A stretch of 64,000 nt of DNA, taken from contig NC_060236.1 in NCBI RefSeq assembly GCF_021155775.2, positions 21,254,519 to 21,318,518 on the forward strand, given 5' to 3'. Made by a program: the position numbers and the translations under genes. The stretch comes from Neodiprion pinetum. Taxonomy: Eukaryota > Arthropoda > Insecta > Hymenoptera > Diprionidae. Below are positions 10,573-25,500 of the stretch, one piece after another. Below the pieces are notes generated by a model that searched no databases, was not told where the DNA came from, and saw only the letters and a program-made list of their open reading frames with translations. Position 1 is the stretch's first letter, and every line of letters begins with the position of its first letter.

Positions 10573-13500
10573 CTGCAAAGAAAACGGTAACCCAAATTAA
10601 TTTCTTTCTCTTCTCTCCTGTGTCACTACAATTTCGGCGAATGAGAAAATTTGCGGTCAATGTATTTTGTACGAGTTCGGGTTCGGTTATGGCACTCGGA
10701 GAAACCTGCAAGCATGCAGACGACGTGTTCCGTGTTTCGATTCAGCGGTTATTACGATCTGTGCCACATGATTTTCAGGTTTACACTGCCAGACACATGA
10801 GCATATGGGATCATCGAGTGCCACTCAAGTTGGGCGAGTCGGCACGCGATGCGGTCTCGAATAAAGTATGGATAAGGCTAGTCAGTCAGTCAGTCAGTCA
10901 ATCAATCTGCCATCCAGGCTGTCCGCGCGGTTGTTTTGTTGCTCGAGGAGTATCGAGACTTCTCGTTCTTAAACTCACCGGTGACGAGCGTCAGAGCGCA
11001 GAGGCAAGAAAATGCGCTGATATCGACGTCGAGACTGTGGAGACCTTGGCAGAAGTCGAGAATACCGTGGAGCCAGTCGCCGAAGCTCCTCTGGCACTGG
11101 GCTCTGGCCAAAACAACGCCATTGCAGAAGGTCAGCTGGGTCGCGTCCGATTTCGTCCTGTAGGCAAGCCGCAGAACGAAAAGCTCCAGGCTTGCTGACT
11201 GGAACAGCAACTCCTGCACAAGGAAACCGTAATTACAGTCCTACATCGCGTGTGCCTCCATGAGGGTGAAACGCCGTCGATACCCCAGTCGGAAGCCTCT
11301 GCGTGCAGCTCGCACTCTTACTCATACGTTTTTCCATTTTTTACTTCCTTATTTCGAGCATCGGATATCACCACCCTGTCTCCGTTGCTTGAACGCGACC
11401 TTTTATAGAATTCAGGGGGGCTATTGATCCTCCTTTCAGCGCTTCGGGCTGCTTTACCAATTTACTACGAGCTAATGGCTTCTCTGCGCGAACGCTTCAT
11501 CAACAATTGAGATTTCTAACCTGTTTGGAATTTTACTTTAATAGGATTTCACTATTTCGTGGTCAAATTTGTCATCAGTGACCCTGATAAATTCTAAGAA
11601 ATATCTGCCTGTGAACACTACTTCAGATTCAACCCCTGTTCTGCAAGGTTCGAAGACTTCCGATCACCTGGTGACCATTACTCATCTTATACCCGACAGT
11701 GATAGAACAATGATCATCTGCTGAGCATAATTAACTCAACTGCTAGTAGTTGAAAGATGACTGATCACAGGATAATGATCAAAAACATGTCATTCATACC
11801 CATGCACCATAGGATTGGACACCCTCTTGAGACCATCACTTGGCTGATCGCAGAAAGGTAACACTAGTTACTTGATATAAGCACTGCTGATCTCTTTAAG
11901 CTCTCTTAAGGTCATAGTGTCGGTTCAAGAATAATTACACACTTTTGTTTCTACTCCCAAACGAAAATTGACCTTGAGGGTTGAAACAACACGTGGTGTA
12001 TGATCTCACCTGATCTTCCCTGGCGAGTTCCGTGAATCCTGGTATTTTGTCGGCAAAATTACGTATGACGTCAACAGAGGTGGTAAGTAGTCCATAGAAC
12101 TGTTGAATTTTCTCAGCTTCTGTAACCGGAAGTTCAGCCGGTCCCGGCTCGCGGTACTGGGAGTAGTCTAGGTTGGAAAGATCCGGGGTTGTGTCGAGGT
12201 GTGCCCTAACCAGGGCTGTGATCATGGAGACGGGCGGACTAGGGGGCGATTCCTGGGGCGACTTAGGTTTCGAGGGAAGCCGACCGCGCCGGCCCTTGAG
12301 GTCGTCTGTCCTGACGACCTGCGGATCGGAGATTGCGGTGAGCGAAACCTGTCGAGCGAAAAATGGCGGCGGATCGCTTACCTCCTTAACCATCCCAACC
12401 ATCAGGCACTTCTGGAATCTGCAAAACTGGCACCGATTCCGCCGGCGCTTATCCACCGGACAGGCCTTCTCAGCCAGACACACGTACTTCGAACCCTTCT
12501 GCACCGTCCGCTTGAAGAAACCCTTGCACCCCTCGCATGTTCGCACCCCGTAGTGTTGACAGGCTGCCGTGTCACCACAGACTGCGCACAGCTGACTTGG
12601 ACTCGGTGGGGCCCGTTCACCTGTACCCGGTGAGGCTGATCCCACGGATCCGGAACCCCCTCGTGGCTTTGGTGACTCGTTACTGCTGCTTGGATACAGA
12701 ACCATTGATTAATCGTTGTTTTTATCAAGAACATACACCGTTCAGGGAAAAAATCAAAAAGAAGCACTGTCACTGATAAAAATCATACTATTCAATTGGA
12801 CTTATTGTTAGTAGAACCATTTGACTATTAAGCATTTGCGTTGACTATTCGTAAATAGTTGAGTTGATCATTCCATACAGTAGATGTTGTATGCTTTTTA
12901 CACACGCAGGGGTAATTATTTTCGATCTATAGTTGATCAAACTACGCTTGACAGTGTATCACGAAATCTTTACAACTTCCAGTTAGAATGCAGCCTTTTT
13001 TACTAGACGGTTCTCTCAGTATGCTTTTTTGGGTTGACGTTTATCAGGTCCAGATGAGGACGCCGGAGTAAATCTTCAGGAATGCAAATGGTATGTACTA
13101 GAGTAATTGTCAAGTAGTTCCATCAAACAGAGTACCTCGGGTCAGAATTGATTCATATGCATTGTAAATACTACTGTCTAACAAATGGTTAAAATCACTT
13201 TTCATACTGAATCGCGCCTAACTAGGACCTGCGGTGTTCCAATTTTTTAGGTATGTAGATTGAAGTCAGCTGTTCCATAACACAGACTTGACGTGGCACT
13301 GAACAGAGTTTTCCTCATCACAACCTTGATATTTTACTTATGAAGAATGCTGACTAGGTCCGGAACAAACAAAACCATGGATTCCAAAATCGTGGACGCC
13401 TGGATAAATCTTGGCAATACTCGAACGTCGATTACACTTTTCGAAAAAGTTGCCTGACAGTATCGTTGTCGGGATTTGGTGTCGACACCAAGTCTAAAAG

Positions 13501-16500
13501 CTCTAGCAAGTCTCTATCGGATCCAGGAATCATTGCTAGTACCAATAAATATCGACGTTTTACGTACCTAGTGGACTCTGACCGCTGTAAAGGAAGTGCC
13601 GCTCGTCCTTGCCTGGGTGTGACAGTGGCCGCAGTGTGAAGGTCGATAGGAACGGTCGAAGGCGGAGGCACGGGGGTTGTGGCAGGCGAACTGTACACCA
13701 TGGGCATGGGTGAGTACTGAGACTCCTGGGGAACGGGGGTCGGAGTTGGAGGGGGTTCGGGTTGGTAGTAGGCCTGATGGTGGTGATGGTGGCTGTAGGT
13801 GACGGCGGCCTGGTACTCGGGGTATGGGCCGGTGGGGTAGACCTGGCTGCTGTAGCAATCCTCGTCCATCTTGATCCCCAGGCCCTGGAGCTCCTGCCTC
13901 GTGTATCGCTGGACGGTGTAGGTCTCCTGGAAGCTGGGAAGCGGGGTTGGACTGAAACCGATAAAGGAATTGGGCTCTTCACGGGTTTCGATTCCGCGCC
14001 CATTTCGCCCGTTGCTATCTTCCACTCATACTGACCTCAGCGAGTCCGCCTGCACGTCGCCCGGTATCAGCTGGGGGTGCGAATTCGCGCTGTGTGACTC
14101 CGTCGAGACCGTTCCCTGGTGCGTCTGGCTGCCCAAACTTAGTTCCGGGAACGGGTCAAGATCTTCTGACAAATTACCGCCCTCTATTGGGTCCGCGTAT
14201 GGCGCCGTTAGGAGATCCGCGAAACTGCTACATCCGAAGGGGCTCTGTAATATTTGAATATTTTCTTTCTCTCGTTCACCATCATGACCACTTGATCTCG
14301 GTACTTCAGCAGTTCAACATTGGAGGGAAAATTATATATACAGCTACGGTATAGATCGAGTGATACTTTCGACGAACCTCGAAAGTTGAGTCAGGTTGAG
14401 TTATGTGAGACACATTAATTCGCGAAGAGGAGATGTTATAATCGTCCAGTAAAAGTGGACAAAAATTAGTAATAAATGTTGATAATAAATAAAACGTCTA
14501 CGATCACTGAGCGGTGCGTTACGCAAGGAAGGTTTCAAAGCTGCACGCCTGATTTTTTTAACTGGTGTTCAAAATAATTTAAATTCGTGTATAAACTATT
14601 ATCACGATTATCATTAACAATTAAGTGTGATCGCGAGACCGAAATTTTCTCTTTGAAGATTAATAGCTCTTAAAGAATACTACTTTCTTAATTTCAAATT
14701 GACGCCTCTGTGCAGCGACTGATTTTGTATCCCATTTTAATGAGTTCGAATGTGCTGAGTATCGACATCCCAACTCTGGGGAATAAATTTATTTCGGACA
14801 GTAAATTAACGTCATGCAATCGGTGCGCGTGATATTTCTCAATCTGACCGTCCGAATATTATCGCCTATATCAAATTGGTGAAATCGAGCATTGCCGATG
14901 TACAACGTCCCACGTTTCTCCTTGACGCTTGGATACGATGGCAGACTGAATCGATGATCGGTATCGAAACGGATGATGATGATCACGATTGCGACGAACA
15001 CCTTTCGGTGTCAAGGATGCGTCGGTTAAACAGAATAAATTCGAAAATCTGGTTTAATCGACAATCTTTTTTAAACAGTAGCTAAGTGCTAAATTTCGAA
15101 TTCTTAGATGTGTGCAGTTGGTAGTGGATAAGACTTTTTCAAATCCAAAGATATCTAACAGTAAAGGTTTTTACTTGAATTCAACATGGGTTTACACTGA
15201 TTCTCTTGTAGCAACGAAAACTTTCATAGTAAGTATAATCTGACTATCGGGCTTGTGAAATAATAAAACCCCTTTTTCAGTAATAGTAAAATTCTAGCCA
15301 CTGCACAAAACTTCGGTTACTCATATTTTCGATAGTCCTATCAGAAAAAAAAACTGCTAACTTTGCACAAAATATTTTGGTTTTTAACGTTACTAACATA
15401 ACAATTAGCTGTAATTGGTATTCCAATGACGAGAGAATAAAAAAAATTTGTACAGAAGTGTAAGGAAAACATTTTGAAAAATGTATCGATAATGGGTGCA
15501 AGAATATTTCTCTTCACAGTTGTTTCAGAAAAAGGCCGAGGAATGTGTGTGAATTGTTTGTTTACTAAATTCCTGAAATCCCTCGAGAATCACGAATAAG
15601 TCAGTAAAAATTGTGTGAAAATTTGGTTCCAGAAATAAGAATATTGGAAGCAGTGAAATGAAACAGATTTTCAGGAATTCGAATGCCTAAGACACCGCCA
15701 GTTTTTTGAACGATTTGATCTGGATACATTTCGTAAAATTTTTTTTTCAATTTGACGAGATAATAACGAGATAGTTGGAGAGGAACAACATATGTAACCT
15801 AATTACAGCGCAGGTTTGTGAATTGAATTTCATAATCCGAGGTTGTTCAGAGGTGTTATTTAGCGAAAAAGGTGTTATCCCCATAAAGTAGCACCCAGCA
15901 ACGTTGTACGACGTCCAATACCAGGGATGGTCGAGTAAAGGTGTGAAAAAATTTGACGTCAGCACATTGGAAACACCGATTTCGTACCTACGGCAGATCA
16001 TCGAGGACTTTTCAAATTGTTTCAGATTTCGTCACTAACAGGCCGTTAATCGGGCGTCTCAAACGGCGCGACGGGCCAATGCCGACTGATTGTGGAAGCC
16101 GGGGAACCGAAATTCGAAGATTCCCGCTCCGCGTTCTTCGACCCGAAGAGGGGATGGTGGCTGGACACGTGCACCTGGATCGCCTACGAGGAGCTGGTGA
16201 CTTATCGCCTCAAACCAACTTATGGCAAGGAGGGCGGAGCTCCGAATCACCGCGCTGGCACCGACGCGCAGTTGCGATCCGCAATACGTCTCATAACACG
16301 CCTACCCGCCAAAACCTGCTAGCTCTAGCTGTCGTCTCGCGATCCCCTAGATGCCTCGCGATTGCGATTTTGTCGGATTTTTTTTCCGTTTTTACTTGAC
16401 GTGGAATCGTACGTGTCAGATCTTGCAACCGGTTTACAATCGCTTACATTTCACTTGTCGTCGAAACATCTTTCCTCCATTCATTTCACGGCAAAAGACA

Positions 16501-19500
16501 CTGTTGTCTGATGTTGATTGGAATTTTGTAAACTCGACTAGAAGAAATGTTAGAAATTTTGTGCGAGTCAAAACATTCATCATTCAGCTTATACGTGACG
16601 GTCATTTTCGTGCACAAGCAAGTTCCGGAATTTCAAAGTTCGGAAAAAACATTACGGCAGATTGTTATTATTTTTTTTTTTTTTTTGTTTTCTTCTCTTT
16701 TACATGAGTTCGATTTGAAATTTTGAGAACCGATTTATCGTATTCATTCAAGAAGTTTGTGACTCAGAAACGGGATAATTCGAGGAGTTTGAACAAAGCT
16801 TGAAACTTAGCACAAATCTTGAGCTGCAATTTAAGTTTCGTTTGAATTCTCTAGCGTATTCCTTTCCCGACTTATAGCCTGTTGAAAAGTTGCAAGTGAA
16901 TAACAAAGAACGTCATGAAAGACGTAGTATCTAAATTCAAAATTTTAAAAACGAGACAAATTTCTAGCATTTTTTCGCCATTGCCGGCAATTATTCTTTC
17001 CACGTGCTAGAGACTTTGGACAAATCTCAAAATGTAGATCGACGTTCATTCCTGAGTTAAACTTTGTAACGAAACAATACTAGTATAGTTATTTTCGCGG
17101 CAAGTCCCTACGGCAAATTCCTATTTTCTGGGCTACCTCCTGTCAAAAACTACCAAGTAGTCAAGTTGTTGACAGAGGCAGCGCAGTAACTCGTTTTTGA
17201 CGAATCAAGGAATTCGTGACTTATTTCCAAACTTAAGAAACAAAAAAACTTGACGTGACAGGCAATTCTTAATAACTAAATCGGAAAATTCTGAATTGGA
17301 AGTTTAAAAACTAAAAAACCAGGTTGTTTGGAGGACGATTTTTGGTTCTTGAACGACAGATTTCCATTCCTACACTGAAATGAATCGTTTTGTTCCGAAC
17401 AAGCATGACTATGACTGCAAACTGCAGGACGTTGATCTCATTCGCGCGTCAAAACCGGTAAACGAATTCTCCCGGGGAAGAAACAATCGTTGGCCATTTC
17501 TTCTTTCTCTCTCTCCTACTAATTCCCCTTCCCCCATTGTGCATCACCGGATTTCATCGCGGATTCATATTTCTTTTCTCTTCTCCTTCCCCCTTTCTTC
17601 GTCATACAGACAAACATTATACGTACAATGTGTGTATGTATGTGTATACTTATGCATTATAGCACAGCGCTAAGGATATTCAATTTGCGGCGGCGGTTCC
17701 GCTGCTGGTTGACATTTCCTTCATCGCTCCCTCGGGATCCGGCCGTGTCTCTCGGCCGTCGAGCCGTGACTCGCTTTCTTTCTCGCTCTCTCTTTCTCTC
17801 TATCTTCTTCCATCCCCATAGCGGCAGCTTAATTTCTACCTATATACGCTATTATATAACCCTCGAATAATTCACGCATTGTCCTCACGATTGGATTTTT
17901 ACTGACCCGTTTATTATGTATGTACATATCTAAGCTCATGTACATGTTTTATATATTGAGGGGACATGTAATTAGTACGGGGTGAAAGGTGGGAGAAAGA
18001 GAGGTATAGATAATTAACTATTCAGGAATTTAAAGCATAAATTTCTGGGAAGAAAAAAAAATATTCGGATCAAAACGACAAGTCAAAAATCAGAAAATTT
18101 CCGACACCCAAAATGTGAATATATAATTCACCCTACATGTGGATACTCAATCGATACGCGAGGCTGCAAGTCGCCGAAAAATCGACAAAAACGTTAAATT
18201 TGGTATCCGGTTCGCGAACAACAGGCTGCAGAAGTTGAACGGATCCTGATTCTTGCAATAAAGCAAAGACAGTGATATCGTACGGTACACTCAGAAAAAT
18301 TTTATTAGTTACAGTAACCAGCAAAATTCAGTGAAACAGGTATCGTTAAAAAAAAAGTGTTTGAATATTGTTGGAATTACGAAAAACGAGGTACGCCTAA
18401 TCATTTTGCGCTATTCTCGATCCTTTTTGGGTTATTACAACGCAAGATCGGTTTGTTCGGTTTACTCTACTTTTTTAGTTAAATAAGGCTTTAACGTCAA
18501 TTTATTGTTGCACAGGCGTTAAATTTTCGCAACAGTTGTACAAGAAAATATATCAACAGTGATCGTAATGATAAAGAATAGTAACGGATACTAGACTTTC
18601 CTAGAATACTTTTTCTAGAATATTTTTCGATTGTGTTAAAAAATGAAAATAGTCAAGGACCGAGCGGTAACCGGAACTAAAAATTTCTCTCAGTGTGATA
18701 TACATTTTTGCGATCGAAAAAAATCTTCACATTGCAGAGAATCTAGATTTTGTGCGAAAAACATTGAATGAACAAAAACTCTACCAACCTGTGTCTGCAG
18801 CAGGAGCATACTTGAAGCGACGGTAAATGCTGTGGTGGTTGCCGCAGCGTTGTTGACACCTGCAGCAGGATGTGATTGCACTAGTCGGTTCACTGCAGGA
18901 ACCGCGTTTGAGGCGGTTATGGCTGCCGAAGGCGCTACCGAATTAACTGGTATAACGTTCGTGGATACGGGGGCGGAAATTTGCCCGGCGTTACACTGCT
19001 GAAGAATCGCAGTAGCTTGCTGCTGAACCTGAGACTGTGGCGTTGTTGCTGGCGTCGATTGCTCAACTGCCTCGATTCGACCTATTCCACCAGCTGAAGA
19101 AGACAAACACCTCGGATGCTGCAGGCTGCTGTTACTGTTGCTGTTACTGTTCTCACTTTCGCCGATCGGGGAATGCTGCAGCTGCCCTGAAACACAATAT
19201 TAGAATCTCCATTATTCATCTGTTGGACAATTTTCTCGCAACATTATTCTTCTTACGTCACGGAAAGATTAAAAATTAATTTACTAGTGGAATTGTTTGA
19301 CAGATCGAAGAAAAAGGTCAAGTTTTAAGAATTCGACATCGTGAAACAAACTTTTCATTACATACTCTTCATCGGTACTTTGGTATTTAAAAATTTTTTG
19401 AGGAAAAAATTGTGAAATCTTTATACTCAAAAACGATTGTTTTGTTTCTTTCATTTTCACATTTTAGCGCAGGCTTGATAATCGTTGCATTATCGAAATT

Positions 19501-22500
19501 TGGTGGATTTGAATAAGGTCTAAATTCTTATACTAAAATCAAGCAAGTTAATCTATGGCGCAAAAACTAAGCACAGAAATTCAGATGTACACAATTATAT
19601 TATAAAGGCATGAGTGAAAAAAGAAAACATTTTTCCACGTCAAACATACAAACTGTACGATTATATTTAAGAATGTAGGTATATTAGTAATTAAAAACCC
19701 ACAGTATCTACAGTAGAAGGCCTGACCATGATCGTCCATTGTGGTCATCTCAGACCGATTTCGATTTTGAACGATAAATTAGATGTTACGTCTACCGATG
19801 AGTTTCATCTTCTATATTATGCTTGACCATTATTTTTGTTGAATAAATGTTTCCCGACAAACGCACAAATATCAGCCTTTTTTTAGCAGTTTTTCAACTA
19901 CAAACACACGAGTATGGTTATCCATGCGTTGTTACGTTCAGCCAATTCGTACACATGTGTTTCTTTTTCGTGGTTTAAGGACGAGACGAAGAAGAGCAAC
20001 TTGACACTGTTTAACCTGAGATTATACTAACGGCGACTGAAGGCTTGGCAGAATTTCACCGGGCATATATAGGGCCCCGTCATACACCCCAAGGGAGGAC
20101 TGAAATCATTGGCATTTAAAATACTACCCTGTGTATAGCCGAGCCTCCCCCCTTCCTCCTGTTCCTCATTCCTCAACCCCAACACTGCACAGATTATTAT
20201 ACCCGACTTATATACACACAACAATATGCTCATCCCCCCGACGCGACACCTCGATCGCCACTCTTATATGCACCGTGTGATTATACGCCTTTGTATAACC
20301 TGCGTTCAATTTTGTTAAGTGTATTAAGCCCTATGAATAATTATTGATATCGCGAGATCAATTTTAAAATACCGGTGATCGAATTCTGTAGTAAGTCTGC
20401 AATTTTTTTTTTTTTTTTATCATAAAATAAATAATACAACAGAAAAACGAATGAAATTTCAGCTGAATTTAGAGCTTTTTTCAAATTCCTGAGTTATATT
20501 CGATCGAAAGGTCAGAAATTGTAAGTCCGAAAAATGATTCGCGTTGGAAATTTTCAAACAGTAATCGCAATAGACAAGAATATTGCTGGAAATCGTTTGA
20601 CATGGTGTAACTTGGGAACAGAATTGGGTACAAGAAAAATAGGTACAGACTTTGGACAAAGTACGAAATACAGCTTAGCGTTCACAGTGCGATTCTAACA
20701 TTGTTCGGAACATCTAGCACGACCCAATCATGAGTTGTACCGTCCTCCGGAAAGTAAGGAAAATATTTAAGAATAAAAAATGAATTTTTACTTTGAATGC
20801 AAGTAGTTTTTCGAAGCTCAGATTTATAAAAATCGGCCCGATGATTCTTAACTCTTAACCTGCATCATCCACACCGACTGGTTTATCGTTCCGATTATTT
20901 ATATACCATGAATATATTGCAGGAGCAGAGGCTTCTGGTCTCTCTTATCAAAGACCCGATCGGCACTTTATGTATCCCAGCTAGTCCGCACCATCTCTAA
21001 AGCTAAATGGAGTGATTTAGTGAACAGGGTGACAGCTGACTGGATCCCGGTGAACCAGGGCGACGTGAACTGAAACCTAACACCATGCCAGGGTGACTGC
21101 AGAAGTTAGTATGGTATAATATTGGGGGCACGAAGGGACGGACAATATCGTCCGATAGAATCAGATAGTCACGGATACCTGATCACGCTCAATTCATTGG
21201 ATTATATTTAGGCCCGTTACTGTTCATGCCGCCACCCAGATTCTGATGCCGATGCTGTCACAGCTCAGCGCGTACCGGTTCTGCTGTGTGCAACAGAAGG
21301 TGATTGCTATTTTTCTTAACTTTGGTCGTTGTTTTTGTTTTTGAATCTCAGGCGCACGGCATGACCATTATTCGCCGTGGCTGAATTACGTTAAGTTAGG
21401 TTAGGTTTGGTCAGGTTAGGCTGAAAAATGATAACGTTTCCGATTAAGACCAAATTTTTACCACAGATGATGACACACTTTCTCTCCCTCTCTCTCTCTC
21501 TCTCTCTGTCTCTCTTTCGGAATGCGGAATTGTTGCAAAATCAAATCCAATACTGGGATGGTAGAATATTTTTTATATGTTCTTCTCTACAGGTGAATCA
21601 ATGGAACCGTGGATTTAGTGAATATGTAGATAAACTGTCACTCAAACGTTTTCAAAATGTTTCGAATCGACAAATGCAACAATATTCGACCAACCCATAG
21701 ACAGACATTATCAGCGAGACATCATCGGGCCTAAAAATTATCTGATGCCATTACATCTCTTCTCTTCTCATCTCTACGTATGTAAAACTCCACGTTTTTT
21801 TGTCTGTTTATCCGTATGTGAGCTTACAACTCCAGAACTACTGAACCGATTTTTATATATACATATATTTTTTTTTGTGGATAGCAACAAAGTCCGACCA
21901 GATTTTAGGCTATATTCTGTTACAACGAGATAAATAGTTTTAGAGATATAACGACATTTGTAAGCCAAGTCGGAACGGGCTCATACACTTATGCGAACGC
22001 TGACTGAAATCTTACATATAGAGGAACGTTACGTTCAAGAGTATCCAAGGTCTCAACGAGCTCTACAAAAAAGTCCGTAAAAGCTTACGGCTATATCGAA
22101 TAGTCTTGTCTTGCCCCGAGAAGCATTTGAAAATATTCGCGATCGGAACCGCAACGGGCTGCTAGTTAAAAATATCGTCGTATGCGGTATTTCGAACTTG
22201 TGTATTGCGTGCAGTGTTTCGATTGTTCGGCAAGTCAATTTCTTTCATACTTTTGTTTCAGTTTGACCGAACATAGGGTTTCAATTTGTCGGATAGTTGA
22301 CGAAGTTTAATATTTGAAAATACTCGAAAAAAATACAGCGTGCACTTCTATAGATTTCAAAATTTTTTTACAGTGAATCTTCAAAGTTGCATCGAAAAAC
22401 TATAATCAAACAAACGAGTTTCAAATCTGTGATCACTCTTACACCTGATACTAGAGGAAACATTCTTGTTAATCTAATCCAACCCGATCTAACGTGACCT

Positions 22501-25500
22501 TACCCAACTCAACCTAATTGGGATAAACGGATGCGCGGGAGTCTGCGATGCCAGTGGGGCAGAAACGTCGGTGCATTAAAAGCGCGGGGCCCATAATTCC
22601 TGGTAGGCGCCACGCGTCACACCCACGGTCAGATTTGGCCACGCCTCTTCACGTGCCAGTGTCAGGTGAACATTGCGTGCTCGAGCATGCATGTAGCTTC
22701 CGACATATTCACCACCTATCCGGCTTAGGTGCTGGACTCCAGCGCTGGCGACTCGTTACCGGTTCTCCACCTCTTTTCCGGTTTTCCCTACCCGAGCCTG
22801 ATGAATCCGCGTTAATGAAGCAGCCTCTGTTGTGCTTCATCGGATCGAATCGAGATGAGAATCGTTCGGGAATCTATGTTGCGAATCCAAGTTTCTATTC
22901 GATTCGAACTTTATTCGGCCACGTTGTCGACACATGTGGGTGAACTCATGTAGGTCAATTCGGTTATTCTTTAATTTTGATCTTGGAAATCTGACGTTGC
23001 TGCAACATTCCTACTAATTGTAAGATGCATAGCAATATTGCTGGCATTTATATTCAAATCCTGTAACTTCGATGCAACCCTCGCAATAGCATAGAAGCAG
23101 AAATATTCTCAACGCAACATTGCATGCAATGAACAAGTTTGCTCAAAAATTGATACAATACTGAGAGAAATTTTTAGTTCCGGTTACCGCTCAGTCCATA
23201 ACTATTTTCATTTTTTACCACAATCAAAAAATATATTTCTAGGTCCAGAATGGAAATTAGTTTTGTAGCTGTTACCAAAAAGTCTAGTATCCGTTACTAT
23301 TCTTTCTCATTAGGATCACTGTTACTATATTTCCTTGTATAACTGTTGCGAAAATTTAATGCTTGTGCAACAATAAGTTGACGTTAAAGCCTTATTTAAC
23401 AAAAAAAAGTAGAGTAAACCGAACAAACTGATTTTCCGTCGCAATTACCAAAAAAAGGATCGACAATAGCGCAAAATAATTACCTGTACCACGTTTTTCG
23501 TAATTCCAACAATATCCAAACAGTTTTTTTAACGATACTTGTTTTACTGAATTATTCTAGTTACTGTAACAAATGAAATTTTTCTCAGCGAAAGTTGTAA
23601 AACGATATTACTATTTTAATGGTGTGAAATAAGTATAACTTCGTATACAACATAGTATGAAATACCATCAAAAGCAGAGGATAAATCTCGCCAATCATTT
23701 GAATTTAAGATAAAAGCGTTAGTATTCTTCATGCGACCGCTACTGAAACGTTGCTAACGCATTAATCACCCATGTTTTCAACCGCACGTCCGAAGAAAAG
23801 AATATTACATGCTTCGAGATTCTGAGACGGTCACAAATTGGCCCTTGTAACATTGTTGCAAAATGAGTTTCTCCTCGGGACAAAGTTCTCGCTGCTGGAA
23901 CTGTGCAAATTATAAATAGAAAAAAAAAAAATAAAGAAGTCCGAGTCTGTGAAGAAGTGAAGACTCTTGTCTCTCACGCTTCTAATCCAACAAGCTGCAA
24001 CATCGCGCCTTTGAGTCAGCCGTTCGAAGGCCGATCATCGACGAACTTCCATCACAGCTCGGCGGCTCGATGCGGTGGTAAAAAGGAGTCGGTTTTCGCC
24101 TCTTTGCTGGCTTTTTTCCCTTTTTCAACGCCCGGTTTTTGCGACTCGTACTACGCGGCTGTGCTGTCGGACGGGAGCCTCGGTAGCTTAAGTCTACTAC
24201 ATAATGTGACCTACATAACCGCGACCACCTCTTTGGACAAAGACGGCGACATGTGGCTACCAGCACATCCAACAGCCTCGGGGCAAACACCGTCGAACTT
24301 AGCTCGGCCTGATGCTTAACACACGGAAGATGAACGAAGAACGCGGAATGCGTCGTAGAGACATTTTTCCGAACCTTACTATATTCCATAAGTTCGCGAA
24401 TGTTTTACTGAGCCAAGTTTTCGGCTTGTCCTACTTCAAACGCAGAGGTAATATCAGGCACCCGTAACACCCTGGGAATTAATTGAACCGCGCAAAACGA
24501 AAGGAACGTTTGAAGAAAAGAATGATCGATAGGCGCAGCAGTCGGTCAACGTGCATGCATGCTCGTCGAGATCAGCTGGTTTGGTCCGACGGTAACTCGG
24601 AGGTGAACATAATTGACCTAGATTGAATAATAATTGAATAAGACCAGCGATTGATTTCACCTCAATTACCGGATCTCATCGAAAAGCTCGAAGAAGAAAT
24701 AAACAACTACTAATGCGATGTCTTATGATTTAAAAAGTGACTTGAGGTCTTCCAAACACATGTTATGTTAAACTCGAGTCAATTTAAATCATCTCGATTT
24801 ATGTTGAGGCCACATAAAGTCCACTACGTCATATTAACAGGAGATTGTGAGAAGCAATCTTGGAATGACTTTGAATTGCTTCAAGTCACACTGTACAAAG
24901 ACACACCATGCCTGCAATTTGCGAAGTGATGCGAAGACAGCGGAAGTTTAAACAATACTTGTCTAGTCTTAGGAATTCATGAGGTACTTTAAAGCGAAGA
25001 CTGATAAGCCGTACCTTCGTCTTTGAAACAGGTTATAGACGAGTCAAATGGAGCACTACAGATGTTAAGACTCAACTTTTTCGTACACGCATCATCGCTA
25101 TACATATACCTAGCTTTTTCAGATAGCACAGAGCGGTTCATCGCATATGTTGTAACCGGACAACAAAAAGGGTGCAAAGTCGCCCACACGTGTTCAGCGT
25201 GTAGAGTTATACGGTTACTCATTAACGTGTGTTTATCCTCATCTCGTCGCGTCGAGGCGATTCGAACCTCTTTAGGAGTCACCAGTTCGAACATTTATGT
25301 GGCCGACAAAAGAATCTTCAATTTTGCAATTGGGAATTCAAAATGTGAAAGTGGCTAACGATAAATCACATCTGAACTGGATTATTCTCTCGTTGCTTCA
25401 GGTCAGTAACACGTATGTAAAAAAAGTAGAAGAGAACGTGCTAGCAGTTAAACTTCTCTTTTGTTACATTTGGTTGATTCGGGGTAAAAAATTTGATGAA

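Larger units (their letters stand above)
14245..18788 (-). other. Hr38 intron 2 (4,544 bp)
   Basis: The intron holds a coding-like island on the plus strand (15892-16322), a perfect CRE (15954-15961) and a MITE (18288-18695). A minus-strand TATA-like tract near 14325-14340 could mark an internal promoter, but nothing else supports it. The remainder is AT-rich with no visible feature. Confidence 0.75.

Noticed and set aside
19313..19320. NBRE (AAAGGTCA) near Hr38 exon 2 as an autoregulatory site
   Set aside because: Four such words were noticed in the window where two to three are expected by chance on both strands; the position alone is not evidence.
22548..22943. 131-codon plus-strand frame
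   Set aside because: Irregular composition and no domain; the GC-rich part has E-box-like words and looks more like a regulatory island.
23903..24389. Opposed 135-138-codon frames
   Set aside because: Both strands are open, there is no recognisable motif, and neither shows a splice context.
25240..25285. tRNA T-arm-like hairpin (GAGGTTCGAATCGCCTC on the minus strand)
   Set aside because: No matching acceptor, D or anticodon arm is found at tRNA spacing.
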